Of a stretch of 41,665 bases of DNA, positions 30,771 to 39,873 are shown one piece after another. Made by a program: the position numbers and the translations under genes. The stretch spans positions 1 through 41,665 of the forward strand of contig CAJWSY010000008.1 of the NCBI GenBank assembly GCA_913045935.1, in the 5' to 3' direction. Numbering within the stretch: the first letter of the stretch is position 1; each line of letters begins with the position of its first letter. Below the pieces are notes generated by a model. The model made no database searches, was not told the origin of the DNA, and saw nothing but the letters and a program-made list of their open reading frames with translations. This stretch comes from an uncultured Chloroflexota bacterium (GTDB lineage: Bacteria > Chloroflexota > Dehalococcoidia > Lucifugimonadales > GCA-002694895).

Positions 30771-30793
30771 AACATATGTTCTGTGATATCTTT

Positions 30794-30850
30794 AAAAAAT
30801 TAGCAGGAATGTGAGAATCTTTGGATTTTTGGCTGTTACATTCCTGCTAA
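30794..30850 (-). terminator. Rho-independent terminator of the 30847-31584 gene; stop codon inside the stem
   Basis: TTAGCAGGAATGT (30800-30812) / ACATTCCTGCTAA (30838-30850), perfect 13-bp arms. On the minus strand it is followed by TTTTTT. Confidence 0.75.
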
Positions 30851-31584
30851 GCTAATTTTGCAACAGATAGTTTTCCATCCACTTTATGTTTCAGAATCAG
30901 TTTCTTTACAAATCCGCTTACTTTCATATTCTCTACAAAATCTGCTATATATTTTGATGCTTCTGTATTTTCTTTTGAAGTTCCTATAGCTTGTTGGACT
31001 GACATAAAGTACCCTTCTAATAACTTAGAACCCTTTATGGTCTTTACTGTTTCTATTAATTGTGGTCGCAATCCCGCTAGTGCATCTAAGTTTTTATTAA
31101 TAAAATTATCGACTGACTTTTCTACCCCGTCTATTGTTAATAATTTTGCATTTTTAATATTTCTCTCTAGCCATAAACCGTATGCTGTTCTGTCTGCAAC
31201 AGAAATTGTTTTCCCGTCCATATCTACATCTTCTATATCAGATATTGTTGAATTTGATTTTACTAAATATGTCGCTTGAATCTCGGCATACGCAGAACTG
31301 AAGTATATTTTTTCAGCTCTTTGTGGTTCTGCGCCAATATTGCATATATCCCATTTGTTTTTATCTGCATCATCTGCGATTTCACCCGGACTAGAATATG
31401 GAATTAATTCAAGTTTTAGATTTAGGTTTTTAGCTAATTCGTGTGCCATATCAGGTGATACACCAATAGGAGTACCATCTTGTTTCTTGTCTGTTACTAA
31501 AAGAAAGTTGGACATATTTATAGCAGCTCTAAGAACTCCATTAGCACTTAATTCATTTCTTATTTTTGTAATATTATAATTCAT
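30847..31584 (-). CDS. Family 3 substrate-binding-protein-like (amino-acid ABC SBP fold) without a signal peptide
   Basis: GVLRAAINMSNFLLVTDKKQDGTPIGVSPDMAHELAKNLNLKLELIPY, NKWDICNIGAEPQRAEKIYFSSAYAEIQATYLV. The N-terminus MNYNITKIRNELSANG is not a signal peptide. Confidence 0.85.
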   Translation of the reverse strand: MNYNITKIRNELSANGVLRAAINMSNFLLVTDKKQDGTPIGVSPDMAHELAKNLNLKLELIPYSSPGEIADDADKNKWDICNIGAEPQRAEKIYFSSAYAEIQATYLVKSNSTISDIEDVDMDGKTISVADRTAYGLWLERNIKNAKLLTIDGVEKSVDNFINKNLDALAGLRPQLIETVKTIKGSKLLEGYFMSVQQAIGTSKENTEASKYIADFVENMKVSGFVKKLILKHKVDGKLSVAKLA

Positions 31585-31606
31585 AACTATATTTGGATTT
31601 TTATTT

Positions 31607-31683
31607 TGGCACGCCTGGTAGGATTCGAACCTACGACCCGCTGATCCGAAGTCAGCCGCTCTAATCCACTGAGCTACAGGCGC
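31607..31683 (-). tRNA. tRNA-Arg(TCG), CCA encoded
   Basis: Reverse complement GCGCCTGTAGCTCAGTGGATTAGAGCGGCTGACTTCGGATCAGCGGGTCGTAGGTTCGAATCCTACCAGGCGTGCCA: complete cloverleaf, anticodon loop CTTCGGA. Confidence 0.96.
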
Positions 31684-31718
31684 TTGGTACCAAATTTGAT
31701 TTCTATATTATAATCTAT

Positions 31719-32252
31719 TTATCTTTTCTCGTTTATGTTTCCTGTGTACCAAATTTTGTTTTCCACTATTCCCCTAATATAGTTTATTTGCCCTACATGT
31801 TGAAGAGTTGCTGCTACCATTCTCATTAATTCATATTCGTACGTATTATTTGTTTCTTTGATTTCATCTTTGTAATTGATCTTCAAATTATTATTAAATT
31901 CTAAGCACATTTTTTGATATACAGATTCAAAATAATCTACTAACACTTCTAAGTTATTAGGTTTTATAGTTTTCACATCTTTCATCGTGTGCCCTATTCC
32001 AAGAGTTGTGTATGATTCTGGTAAATTATAGCTTTTATACCATCCTTCAGTCAGCCATTGTTGTTCATCGTTTAAAATAAGAGAAACTCTTCTGTCATAA
32101 CCTCTTGTCATGTGCCAAGAAAGCCATGCGATATTATTAGATTGATCTCCTGGTAGAAAAAGAATTTGTTTTAAGTTCAGTCCATTAAGAGATTTGTAAT
32201 ACATTTCTCTTACTCTTTCAATACATGATTTCACAAAACTGATTGTATTCAT
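31719..32252 (-). CDS. DinB superfamily protein
   Basis: GDQSNNIAWLSWHMTRGYDRRVS and ATLQHVGQINYIRGI. Start refined to ATG 32252 (MNTISFVKSCIERV). Confidence 0.8.
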   Translation of the reverse strand: MNTISFVKSCIERVREMYYKSLNGLNLKQILFLPGDQSNNIAWLSWHMTRGYDRRVSLILNDEQQWLTEGWYKSYNLPESYTTLGIGHTMKDVKTIKPNNLEVLVDYFESVYQKMCLEFNNNLKINYKDEIKETNNTYEYELMRMVAATLQHVGQINYIRGIVENKIWYTGNINEKR

Positions 32253-32320
32253 GGATAGATTATAACCCATTAAAATTTTATAAGTATATAAATGAGTTTA
32301 GTTTTCAATTATAAAGAAAA

Positions 32321-32396
32321 TGGGGCGAGTACTGGGAATTGAACCCAGCTCTCCCGGGCCACAACCGAGTGTAATAACCACTATACCATACCCGCC
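32321..32396 (-). tRNA. tRNA-His(GTG), CCA encoded, G-1 present
   Basis: Reverse complement GGCGGGTATGGTATAGTGGTTATTACACTCGGTTGTGGCCCGGGAGAGCTGGGTTCAATTCCCAGTACTCGCCCCA; anticodon loop TTGTGGC. Confidence 0.95.
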
Positions 32397-32467
32397 ACGG
32401 AGAATAGGATTTTATCATTTATAACAAGAATTATTCAACTGTATGAATAATGTTATATTGGAAAAAA

Positions 32468-32788
32468 TTATGCAGAAGCTGACTGGTTTTCATCAGTTGG
32501 TTGCACATTTAATGTAACGTTCAAAGCTTTTAAAATAGTTGAAACTTCAATATTTTTCTTTGAATGATGTCGTAAGTGGTTTCTGAAATTAACATCGTAA
32601 ATATTTCTTCTACCTACTTTTGTTTTTTTGATATAATCTGCTTGCTCAAGATCAGTAATGATCTTGTGAGTAGTTCTTTCTGTAATTCCAATTGTTAATG
32701 CAATTTCTCTTGCAGTAATGCTAGGATTTTGTGCTATGTGACTGAGGACAAGGCCATGATTTGTGATAAAAGTCCATTTTTCATCCAT
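32468..32788 (-). CDS. Small winged-HTH regulator (ArsR/MarR-like)
   Basis: MDEKWTFITNHGLVLSHIAQNPSITAREIALTIGITERTTHKIITDLEQADYIKKTKVGRRNIYDV; wing and recognition helix clear. Start refined to 32788. Confidence 0.82.
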   Translation of the reverse strand: MDEKWTFITNHGLVLSHIAQNPSITAREIALTIGITERTTHKIITDLEQADYIKKTKVGRRNIYDVNFRNHLRHHSKKNIEVSTILKALNVTLNVQPTDENQSASA

Positions 32789-32925
32789 TAAGTTTTCAAG
32801 GCCTCCACCGGTAGGCAAATTTTTGATAAAAAGTATTTGCGCCTCACCATTAAACGTTATTGAATCATAACAGAAAACCTATTAGTCTAGTCAACTAAAT
32901 TATCATCAATTTATGAAATTTTTTG

Positions 32926-34401
32926 TTAATTTTTTAATAAATTTAAAATAGTTCTAACACTTATTGCAGTTGGTCCTTTTGGATTATAACCTTTGTCTTT
33001 CGGGGAAGTAATTGTACTTGCTATATCTAAATGTATCCAAGATGTGTCTCCTGCAAATTCTCCAATAATCATAGCACCTGTAATAGAGCCTGCATCCCTA
33101 CCTCCAGAGTTTTGTATGTCCGCAATAGAGTTTTTATATTGGCTCGAATAATTTTGATCAACAGGTAATTCCCAAAATTTTTCACCTGTTTCAGCTGCAG
33201 ACTTTTTAAATTCATCAAGAAAATTTTGATCATTGCCAAACAATCCTGTGTATTCATTGCCTAATGCAACAGATATTGCGCCTGTTAGAGTGGCAATATC
33301 TATTATTTTATTAATACCTTTATCAACTGCATAGCTTAAAGCATCAGAAAGTACCAATCGACCTTCAGCGTCCGTATTATCTATTTCTATAGTTTTGCCA
33401 TTCATAGCTTTTACTACATCTCCAGGTCTTTGCGCACTTCCACCAGGCATATTTTCTGCAATAGCTAATATACCCATAATATTTTTTTTAGGTTTTTGAT
33501 GAGCTACAGCATTCATAACTCCTAACACAACAGCGGACCCGGACATATCAGTCTTCATAGTACGCATACTATTTCCTGGTTTTAAATTTAAACCACCAGA
33601 GTCAAATGTAATTCCTTTCCCGATTATAGCAATATTATTATCAGGATCAGATTTGTCACCTTGATAGTTTAATATAATCATTTTGGGATCATGTGTACTT
33701 CCCTTCCCTACTCCTAATATAACTTCCATACCTAGAATTTCCATTTCTTTTACGTTTAATACGGACATTTCAATTGGTCCTTTGGAAGCCACTTTTGTAG
33801 AAATTTCTTCTAATGTACCCGGATGCATATAATTTGGAGGTTCATTGATTAGATCTCGTACTAAATTGATAGATTCAGATTCGTTAATAATATCGCTTAA
33901 ATCATGGCTAATATTTTGACCTGAAGTATTTAGTAAAGTCAATTCTTGAAGAGAATTTGGAGATTTTTTAGTCTTGTATTTATCATATTTATAAGAACCA
34001 ATTAAAAATCCAAGTGCTACTGCATCAGCTGTTTCATTAAATTTCAGTTTGTTATTGTTTTCTCCAGGAATTATTATACTAGCTTTTTTAACATTCATAT
34101 TATTTATATAACGAGACAAGCTACCAGTGATTTTTCTTATTTTTTCATAATCTAAATCTGTTTTATTTCCCATTCCATAAGTTATTATTTGCTTTGCATT
34201 GATCTTATTTAATGTATAAATATTTGTGAATGAACCTTGTTTGCTTGATATTTGTTTGTTGTTAATTAATTCTTCAATCAAACCATCCAAGGCTGTATTT
34301 AAATAAGATAAATCATTATTGTCTTTTTGTTCGTAAACAGGAACACATAGTAAATTAGTTTCAAAGTCTGAAATCTTAGAATTTTTAATATTTAACTTCA
34401 T
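32926..34401 (-). CDS. pepA: Leucyl aminopeptidase (M17)
   Basis: GKGITFDSGGLNLKPGNSMRTMKTDMSGSA, NTDAEGRLVLSDAL. Confidence 0.95.
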   Translation of the reverse strand: MKLNIKNSKISDFETNLLCVPVYEQKDNNDLSYLNTALDGLIEELINNKQISSKQGSFTNIYTLNKINAKQIITYGMGNKTDLDYEKIRKITGSLSRYINNMNVKKASIIIPGENNNKLKFNETADAVALGFLIGSYKYDKYKTKKSPNSLQELTLLNTSGQNISHDLSDIINESESINLVRDLINEPPNYMHPGTLEEISTKVASKGPIEMSVLNVKEMEILGMEVILGVGKGSTHDPKMIILNYQGDKSDPDNNIAIIGKGITFDSGGLNLKPGNSMRTMKTDMSGSAVVLGVMNAVAHQKPKKNIMGILAIAENMPGGSAQRPGDVVKAMNGKTIEIDNTDAEGRLVLSDALSYAVDKGINKIIDIATLTGAISVALGNEYTGLFGNDQNFLDEFKKSAAETGEKFWELPVDQNYSSQYKNSIADIQNSGGRDAGSITGAMIIGEFAGDTSWIHLDIASTITSPKDKGYNPKGPTAISVRTILNLLKN

Positions 34402-34527
34402 AAATTACCTCTTTTAAAGTGATTATTTTCGTACGTAATTATATATTAAATTTTGCCTGATTAGAACTTTCAGTTTATAATAATCTGCATTGAATTAAAA
34501 TAAGTGTTTAAATTTGGAGATTAAATA

Positions 34528-35364
34528 ATGAAATTAGGATCAGCTTCTGTAAATTTAGTAAGTGACGGGTATCTGTCTAAAGATGGAGGTGCATTATTTG
34601 GAAGAGTTCCTAAAATGGACTGGGAACAAGCAATAAAACCTGACCGAAGAAACAGAGTGAAAATGGGAATTAATTTAATGTTAATCCAAACACCTAAATA
34701 TAATATTTTGGTTGACACTGGTATAGGATCAAAATCAGGTGGTTCAATCAAAGATACATACTCATTAAACGGAAATAAACTAGCAAAAGGATTAAAGCAA
34801 TTAAATTTAAGTCCAAAAGATATAAATTTAATTATCCTTTCTCATCTACAATTTGACAGAGCTGGTGGTTGTACAAAATTAGACCGATCAGGAAAATTAG
34901 TCCCTGTATTTCCAAAAGCTAAGCATTTAGTTCAGAAAATTTGTTTAGAAGAGAGTAAATCTCCATCAGAAATTGAAAAATCTTTTGTTAATGAAGACGA
35001 TTTTTTACCTTTAGTTGAAAAAGATTTAATAGAAGAATTAGATGGCCCAACAGAAATAATACCTGGAATTAGAACAGAAGTTACTGGAGGTCCTTCAAAA
35101 GGACATCAAATAGTTTTTATTGAATGGGGAAGTGAAAGAATAATTTATGTTGGTTCAGTAATACCAACTAGGCTACATATTTACCCTCAGAACGTTGCTG
35201 CTTATGATGTGTATCCTTACGAGACTTTGCAATGGAAACAAAAGTTAATTGACATGGCAGTAAATGACGGATGGCTTTTAGTTTTTGGAAATGAGGTTGG
35301 TTCATCAGCAGGATATCTATCATCTAACTCAGGAAATCTGGCTATACAATCCATAGAGTTATAG
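34528..35364 (+). CDS. Metallo-beta-lactamase-fold protein with degenerate metal ligands
   Basis: INLIILSHLQFDRAGGCT in place of THLHFDHAGG; YVGSVIPTRLHI in place of YxGDxxPTxxH; LLVFGNEVGSSAGYL in place of F.HDPxxxx. Confidence 0.82.
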   Translation: MKLGSASVNLVSDGYLSKDGGALFGRVPKMDWEQAIKPDRRNRVKMGINLMLIQTPKYNILVDTGIGSKSGGSIKDTYSLNGNKLAKGLKQLNLSPKDINLIILSHLQFDRAGGCTKLDRSGKLVPVFPKAKHLVQKICLEESKSPSEIEKSFVNEDDFLPLVEKDLIEELDGPTEIIPGIRTEVTGGPSKGHQIVFIEWGSERIIYVGSVIPTRLHIYPQNVAAYDVYPYETLQWKQKLIDMAVNDGWLLVFGNEVGSSAGYLSSNSGNLAIQSIEL

Positions 35365-35376
35365 TTTCATCATTGA

Positions 35377-36648
35377 TTATATTTCTATAACATCAGAATT
35401 TAATTTATTCAATTTAACTTCAGTTATTGTATTAAATAGTGGATTATTGGACTTAGTCATAACCTTTAGGTAGTCTTCTGTATATCCGTAATAAGTTTGG
35501 TCATTTGATTTGTTGGATTTTTCCCAAAGAACTCTTCGTTTTTCACCTAATATATTTTTTCTATAATTTACTTCAATATCTTTAATTAATTCTAATGCAA
35601 TTTGCATTCGTTGATTTTTTACCTGTGGATCTACTTTGTTTTTAATATAAAAAGATGAGGTGCCAGGCCTGTCAGAATATGGGAACAGATGTATTTTTGA
35701 AAAATTTGAAAATTTAATTACTTTTATAGTTTCTTTAAAATCTAAATCTGTCTCCCCTGGAAATCCAATTATTATGTCTGTAGAAATAGAGGGATTTCTC
35801 AATTTATCTCTAATTAAATTTACTGAATCTAGAAAGTTTGTTTGTGTATATTTTCTTCTCATGGATTTTAAAATCGAATCACTACCACTTTGTAATGCTA
35901 AATGAAAATGATTACATACTCTAGAGCTATGATTCTTGTATACTTGTAATAACTCCGAGTTTATTTCATGAGCTTGTATAGATGATATTCTCAATCTTTC
36001 TACATTTGTTTTCTCTAATATATATTTTATTAGTTCTGCTAAATTAATTTTGTAATTATTTTCATACCCATATGTACCTAATTGAGTTCCAGTTAGAATG
36101 ATTTCCTTAAAGCCACTATCTACTAAAAAATTTATTTCTTTAACGATTATGTCTTTATCGATACTTTTTTCTCTGCCTCTTACTTTGGGAACAATGCAGT
36201 AAGCACAAATTTGGTTGCAACCTTCCTGTATTTTAACTGATGCTCTAGTTCTATCAATTAATGTTCCAGGAATTATTTTTTCATTATTGATTTGAGGCAT
36301 TTGATAATCCATATGAAAAGACAAGTTTTGAACTATTTGCTCTTTTTCAGTATTGTCATAAATCAAATCTGCAATTTTACTATTAATCAGATTATCTTTG
36401 TCTCTTTGTGCATAACAACCAGTAAGAACTACAACTGAATTTGGATTTTCTTTTTTGTACTTTCTTAATGATTGTCTCGCTTTTTTATCGGCAATATGAG
36501 TTACTGTACAGGAGTTTAAAATATACACATCAGGTTTTGGGGTGTTTGAATTTACGTAATATCCAAACTCTGTTAGTTTTTTTTGTAATTGAATACTATC
36601 TGCCTGATTTAATTTGCATCCGTGTGTTTCAATTTTGACTGAAATCAT
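35377..36648 (-). CDS. mtaB: tRNA (t6A37) methylthiotransferase MtaB-like, radical SAM
   Basis: VKIETHGCKLNQADS, TVTHIADKKARQSLRK, IQEGCNQICAYCIVPKVRGREKS, DIIIGFPGET. Confidence 0.92.
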   Translation of the reverse strand: MISVKIETHGCKLNQADSIQLQKKLTEFGYYVNSNTPKPDVYILNSCTVTHIADKKARQSLRKYKKENPNSVVVLTGCYAQRDKDNLINSKIADLIYDNTEKEQIVQNLSFHMDYQMPQINNEKIIPGTLIDRTRASVKIQEGCNQICAYCIVPKVRGREKSIDKDIIVKEINFLVDSGFKEIILTGTQLGTYGYENNYKINLAELIKYILEKTNVERLRISSIQAHEINSELLQVYKNHSSRVCNHFHLALQSGSDSILKSMRRKYTQTNFLDSVNLIRDKLRNPSISTDIIIGFPGETDLDFKETIKVIKFSNFSKIHLFPYSDRPGTSSFYIKNKVDPQVKNQRMQIALELIKDIEVNYRKNILGEKRRVLWEKSNKSNDQTYYGYTEDYLKVMTKSNNPLFNTITEVKLNKLNSDVIEI

Positions 36649-36795
36649 ATTTGGAAATTTAATTAAAATAAAACTTAATTTTACAGCAAGCCAATATAAA
36701 TTTGATATAATTTTAAGTTGTTATAATTATGTTTTATACAATTAATTAAAAAACATTTTATTTTATATTAATACTTATTAGGATAAAGGTTTGAT

Positions 36796-37599
36796 ATGCA
36801 AAACTTAAAATTTTGGCAAGTTGATGCTTTTACAGCGAAACCATTTAAAGGAAATCCTGCTGCTGTGTTTATTTTAGATGAGCCATTGGAAGATAAGTTG
36901 ATGTTAAATATTGCAAAAGAAATGAATTTGTCTGAAACTGCATTTTTAGTTTTAAACCCTGATTCAAACCCTTATTTAAGATGGTTTACTCCTATGTTCG
37001 AAATAGATTTATGTGGGCATGCCACTCTTGCCACAGCTCATGTTTGTTTTTCGGAATATTTTAGTTCATTGAACGAAATTACATTTGATACTAAGTACGC
37101 AGGTCCTCTTAAAGTAGTTAAGAATGATGATTATATGACTATGGATTTTCCTAGTAGACCAGGTAAAGTAATTAGATTTAATGATGTACCTAATTTCGTT
37201 TACAAAGCACTTTCAAATATAAATCCCATTTTTGTTAAGCAGTCAAGAGACCTTATGTTAGTTTATGAAAATGAAGAAACAATACTTAATATGGCACCTG
37301 ATTTTAATGCTTTAATGAAATATGATGGGTTTATAATTGTAACTGCAAAAACAAAAAACACTGAATTTGATTTCATATCTAGATTTTTTTGCGCTTCAGA
37401 TGGTATCCAAGAAGATCCTGTTACAGGTTCTGCTCATTCTACTTTAGCACCTTATTGGAGCGAACAATTAGGAAAGCTTGTTATGAGTGCTTATCAAGCT
37501 TCAGAAAGAGGAGGAGTTCTTTATTTGAAAATGAATGATGACAGAGTCGAAATATCAGGAAATGCTGTAACAATCTTTGAAGGTGAAATGGTTATATGA
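36796..37599 (+). CDS. PhzF family isomerase-like protein
   Basis: QVDAFTAKPFKGNPAAVFIL, MNLSETAFL, RWFTPMFEIDLCGHATLATAHV, DPVTGSAHSTLAPYW, SERGGVL. Confidence 0.93.
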   Translation: MQNLKFWQVDAFTAKPFKGNPAAVFILDEPLEDKLMLNIAKEMNLSETAFLVLNPDSNPYLRWFTPMFEIDLCGHATLATAHVCFSEYFSSLNEITFDTKYAGPLKVVKNDDYMTMDFPSRPGKVIRFNDVPNFVYKALSNINPIFVKQSRDLMLVYENEETILNMAPDFNALMKYDGFIIVTAKTKNTEFDFISRFFCASDGIQEDPVTGSAHSTLAPYWSEQLGKLVMSAYQASERGGVLYLKMNDDRVEISGNAVTIFEGEMVI

Positions 37600-38552
37600 G
37601 TAATAAAAAACTAGATATAATTAGTTTTGGTGAAGTGTTAATAGAATTGCGGTCTAAAAAATCATTATCTGAAACAAATGTTTTCAATAAATCTTATGCT
37701 GGCGACACTATGAATATTATAAATATGGCCTCCCGTCTCGGTTCCAAATGTGGATATATAACAAAATTAGGAAATGATCCATTTAAAGAGTATTTAGAAA
37801 GTCAATGGAAAATTAATAACATTGATTTGAGTTGTACTCAAGTTGTTGAAGGATTTAATGCGATACACTTTACTGTATTGCAAGATGATGGTAATAGAGA
37901 ATTTGTTTATTACAGAAAAAACAGTGCAGCATCAGAGATTGACGAATCAATGATAAATATTGATTATTTAAGGTCTACTAAAATATTCCATACTAGCTCT
38001 ATAACTCAAAGCCTTTCCGATTCTTCTAAAATAGCTGTTGAGAGGTTTTTAATAACATCAAAAGAATTAGGTTTAATGACATCTTTTGACACAAATTTCA
38101 GACCCAATATGTGGTCTTCGAGGGAAGCAACTACTGCAATTGAAGATATTATTGATTACATCGATATATTAGCTCCTTCATACCCAGAAGAAGTCAATCA
38201 GATTTTTGGATTAGAAACACCACAAGAAATGATAAATTATGGTATTTCTAAAGGATGTAAAATAGTAATTGTAAAATGCGGTGAACTAGGTGCTTACGTA
38301 GGAACAAAGGATAAAATCATACGATCAAATGCTTATACTCCTAACGGACTATTAGATACAACTGGTGCAGGTGACGCTTTTATGGGAGGATTTTTAAATT
38401 CCTATTTATCAGGAAATGATATGGAACTAAATCTTAAATATGGTGTCATCTCAGCAGGATTAAAGGTCTCAGGCAGAGGAGGTATTCAAAGTCAGCCAAC
38501 TAAAAATGAGGTAGAAAAATTTGTATCGCTCCCAGAGATAGAATATTTGTGA
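37596..38552 (+). CDS. PfkB family carbohydrate kinase (2-keto-3-deoxygluconate kinase/fructokinase-like)
   Basis: ISFGEVLIEL, YAGDTMNIINMASRLGSKCGYITKLGNDPF, DTTGAGDAFMGGFL; ATGA overlap with phzF. Confidence 0.9.
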   Translation: MSNKKLDIISFGEVLIELRSKKSLSETNVFNKSYAGDTMNIINMASRLGSKCGYITKLGNDPFKEYLESQWKINNIDLSCTQVVEGFNAIHFTVLQDDGNREFVYYRKNSAASEIDESMINIDYLRSTKIFHTSSITQSLSDSSKIAVERFLITSKELGLMTSFDTNFRPNMWSSREATTAIEDIIDYIDILAPSYPEEVNQIFGLETPQEMINYGISKGCKIVIVKCGELGAYVGTKDKIIRSNAYTPNGLLDTTGAGDAFMGGFLNSYLSGNDMELNLKYGVISAGLKVSGRGGIQSQPTKNEVEKFVSLPEIEYL

Positions 38553-38634
38553 TTTTTTTAAAATATATCTTGAAAAGAATTTTTTCTTATTTGATTTTAT
38601 GATTAAATATATCAATTAATGTTAGGAGAATAAT

Positions 38635-39873
38635 ATGGCAAACGAAGTTGTAGTAACAGGAATGGGCATGGTTTCCCCTGTTGGAAATAATATTAATGAA
38701 TCATGGAATAACCTGATCGATGGTAATTCAGGAATAGATTACATCAAATCCTTTGATCCCGATGCACTTGAAACAAAAATTGCCGGTGAAATTAAAAACT
38801 TCGATCCAATAGGAATTATTGGCAAAAAAGAATCGAGAAGAATGGACAGATTTTCTCAATTAGCAATGGCAGCATCTCTTGAAGCATTAGAAAGTGCTGA
38901 CCTTTCAATTGATAGCTCTAATGAAAACAGAATTTCTGTAATGATAACTAGTGGTATTGGTGGAATCATAACACTTTCTGAACAAATGATTGTAATGCAA
39001 GAGCGTGGCCCGTCTAGGATAAGTCCTTTTTTGGTACCTATGATGTTGCCAGATATGGCTTCAGGCCAAGTTTCTATGTCTATTGGTGCGAAAGGACCTA
39101 ATTTTGCAGTAGTTTCAGCTTGTGCTAGCGGAGGTGATAGTATTGGCGTTGCTTCTGAATTCATTAAATCAGGAAGAGCAGATATTGTTCTTGCTGGTGG
39201 CAGTGAAGCTGCAGTTTGCCCAATTGGAATAGCAGGATTTAATGCCTGTCATGCTTTGTCAAAAAACAATGAAGATCCAAAAGGTGCTTCAAGGCCTTTT
39301 GATGTAAATCGAGATGGGTTTGTTCTAGGAGAAGGCGCTGCTATTTTAGTATTAGAATCTAAAGAAAGTGCTGAATCTAGAAATGCTAACATTTTAGCTA
39401 CCCTTTCAGGTTATGGTTCTTCGGCTGACGCAAATCATATTACTCAGCCAGCCCCTGGAGGTGAAGGAGGAGTTAGAGCAATGAATGAAGCAATTAAAAT
39501 TGCTGATATATCTCCTGATCAAATAGATTATATAAATGCTCACGGCACATCTACGCCATTAAATGACAAATTTGAAACTATGGGTATGAAGACTGTTTTT
39601 GGCGATCATGCTGAAAAAGTGTCAATAAGCTCAACAAAATCAATGACAGGACACTTGTTAGGTGCTAGTGGTGCTATTGAAGCAGCGATATCTGTTAAAG
39701 CATTAAATTCAAATATGATCCCCCCGACCATTAATTTAAATGACCCGGATCCTGATTGTGACTTGAATTACACTCCAAATAAATCTATAAACAAAGAAAT
39801 AAATTATGTGATGAGTAATTCATTTGGTTTCGGTGGGCATAATTGTTCTTTGGTATTTTCTAAAATAAATTAA
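38635..39873 (+). CDS. fabF: Beta-ketoacyl-ACP synthase II
   Basis: VVVTGMGMVSPVGNN, VVSACASGGDSIG (Cys), NAHGTSTPLND, STKSMTGHLLGASGAIEA, NSFGFGGHNCSLVF. Confidence 0.95.
   Translation: MANEVVVTGMGMVSPVGNNINESWNNLIDGNSGIDYIKSFDPDALETKIAGEIKNFDPIGIIGKKESRRMDRFSQLAMAASLEALESADLSIDSSNENRISVMITSGIGGIITLSEQMIVMQERGPSRISPFLVPMMLPDMASGQVSMSIGAKGPNFAVVSACASGGDSIGVASEFIKSGRADIVLAGGSEAAVCPIGIAGFNACHALSKNNEDPKGASRPFDVNRDGFVLGEGAAILVLESKESAESRNANILATLSGYGSSADANHITQPAPGGEGGVRAMNEAIKIADISPDQIDYINAHGTSTPLNDKFETMGMKTVFGDHAEKVSISSTKSMTGHLLGASGAIEAAISVKALNSNMIPPTINLNDPDPDCDLNYTPNKSINKEINYVMSNSFGFGGHNCSLVFSKIN

Noticed and set aside
38570-38600. Short hairpin AAGAATTTTTTCTT after pfkB as a terminator
   Set aside because: Only 5 A/T-rich pairs and the loop is made of the T run itself; too weak to support.
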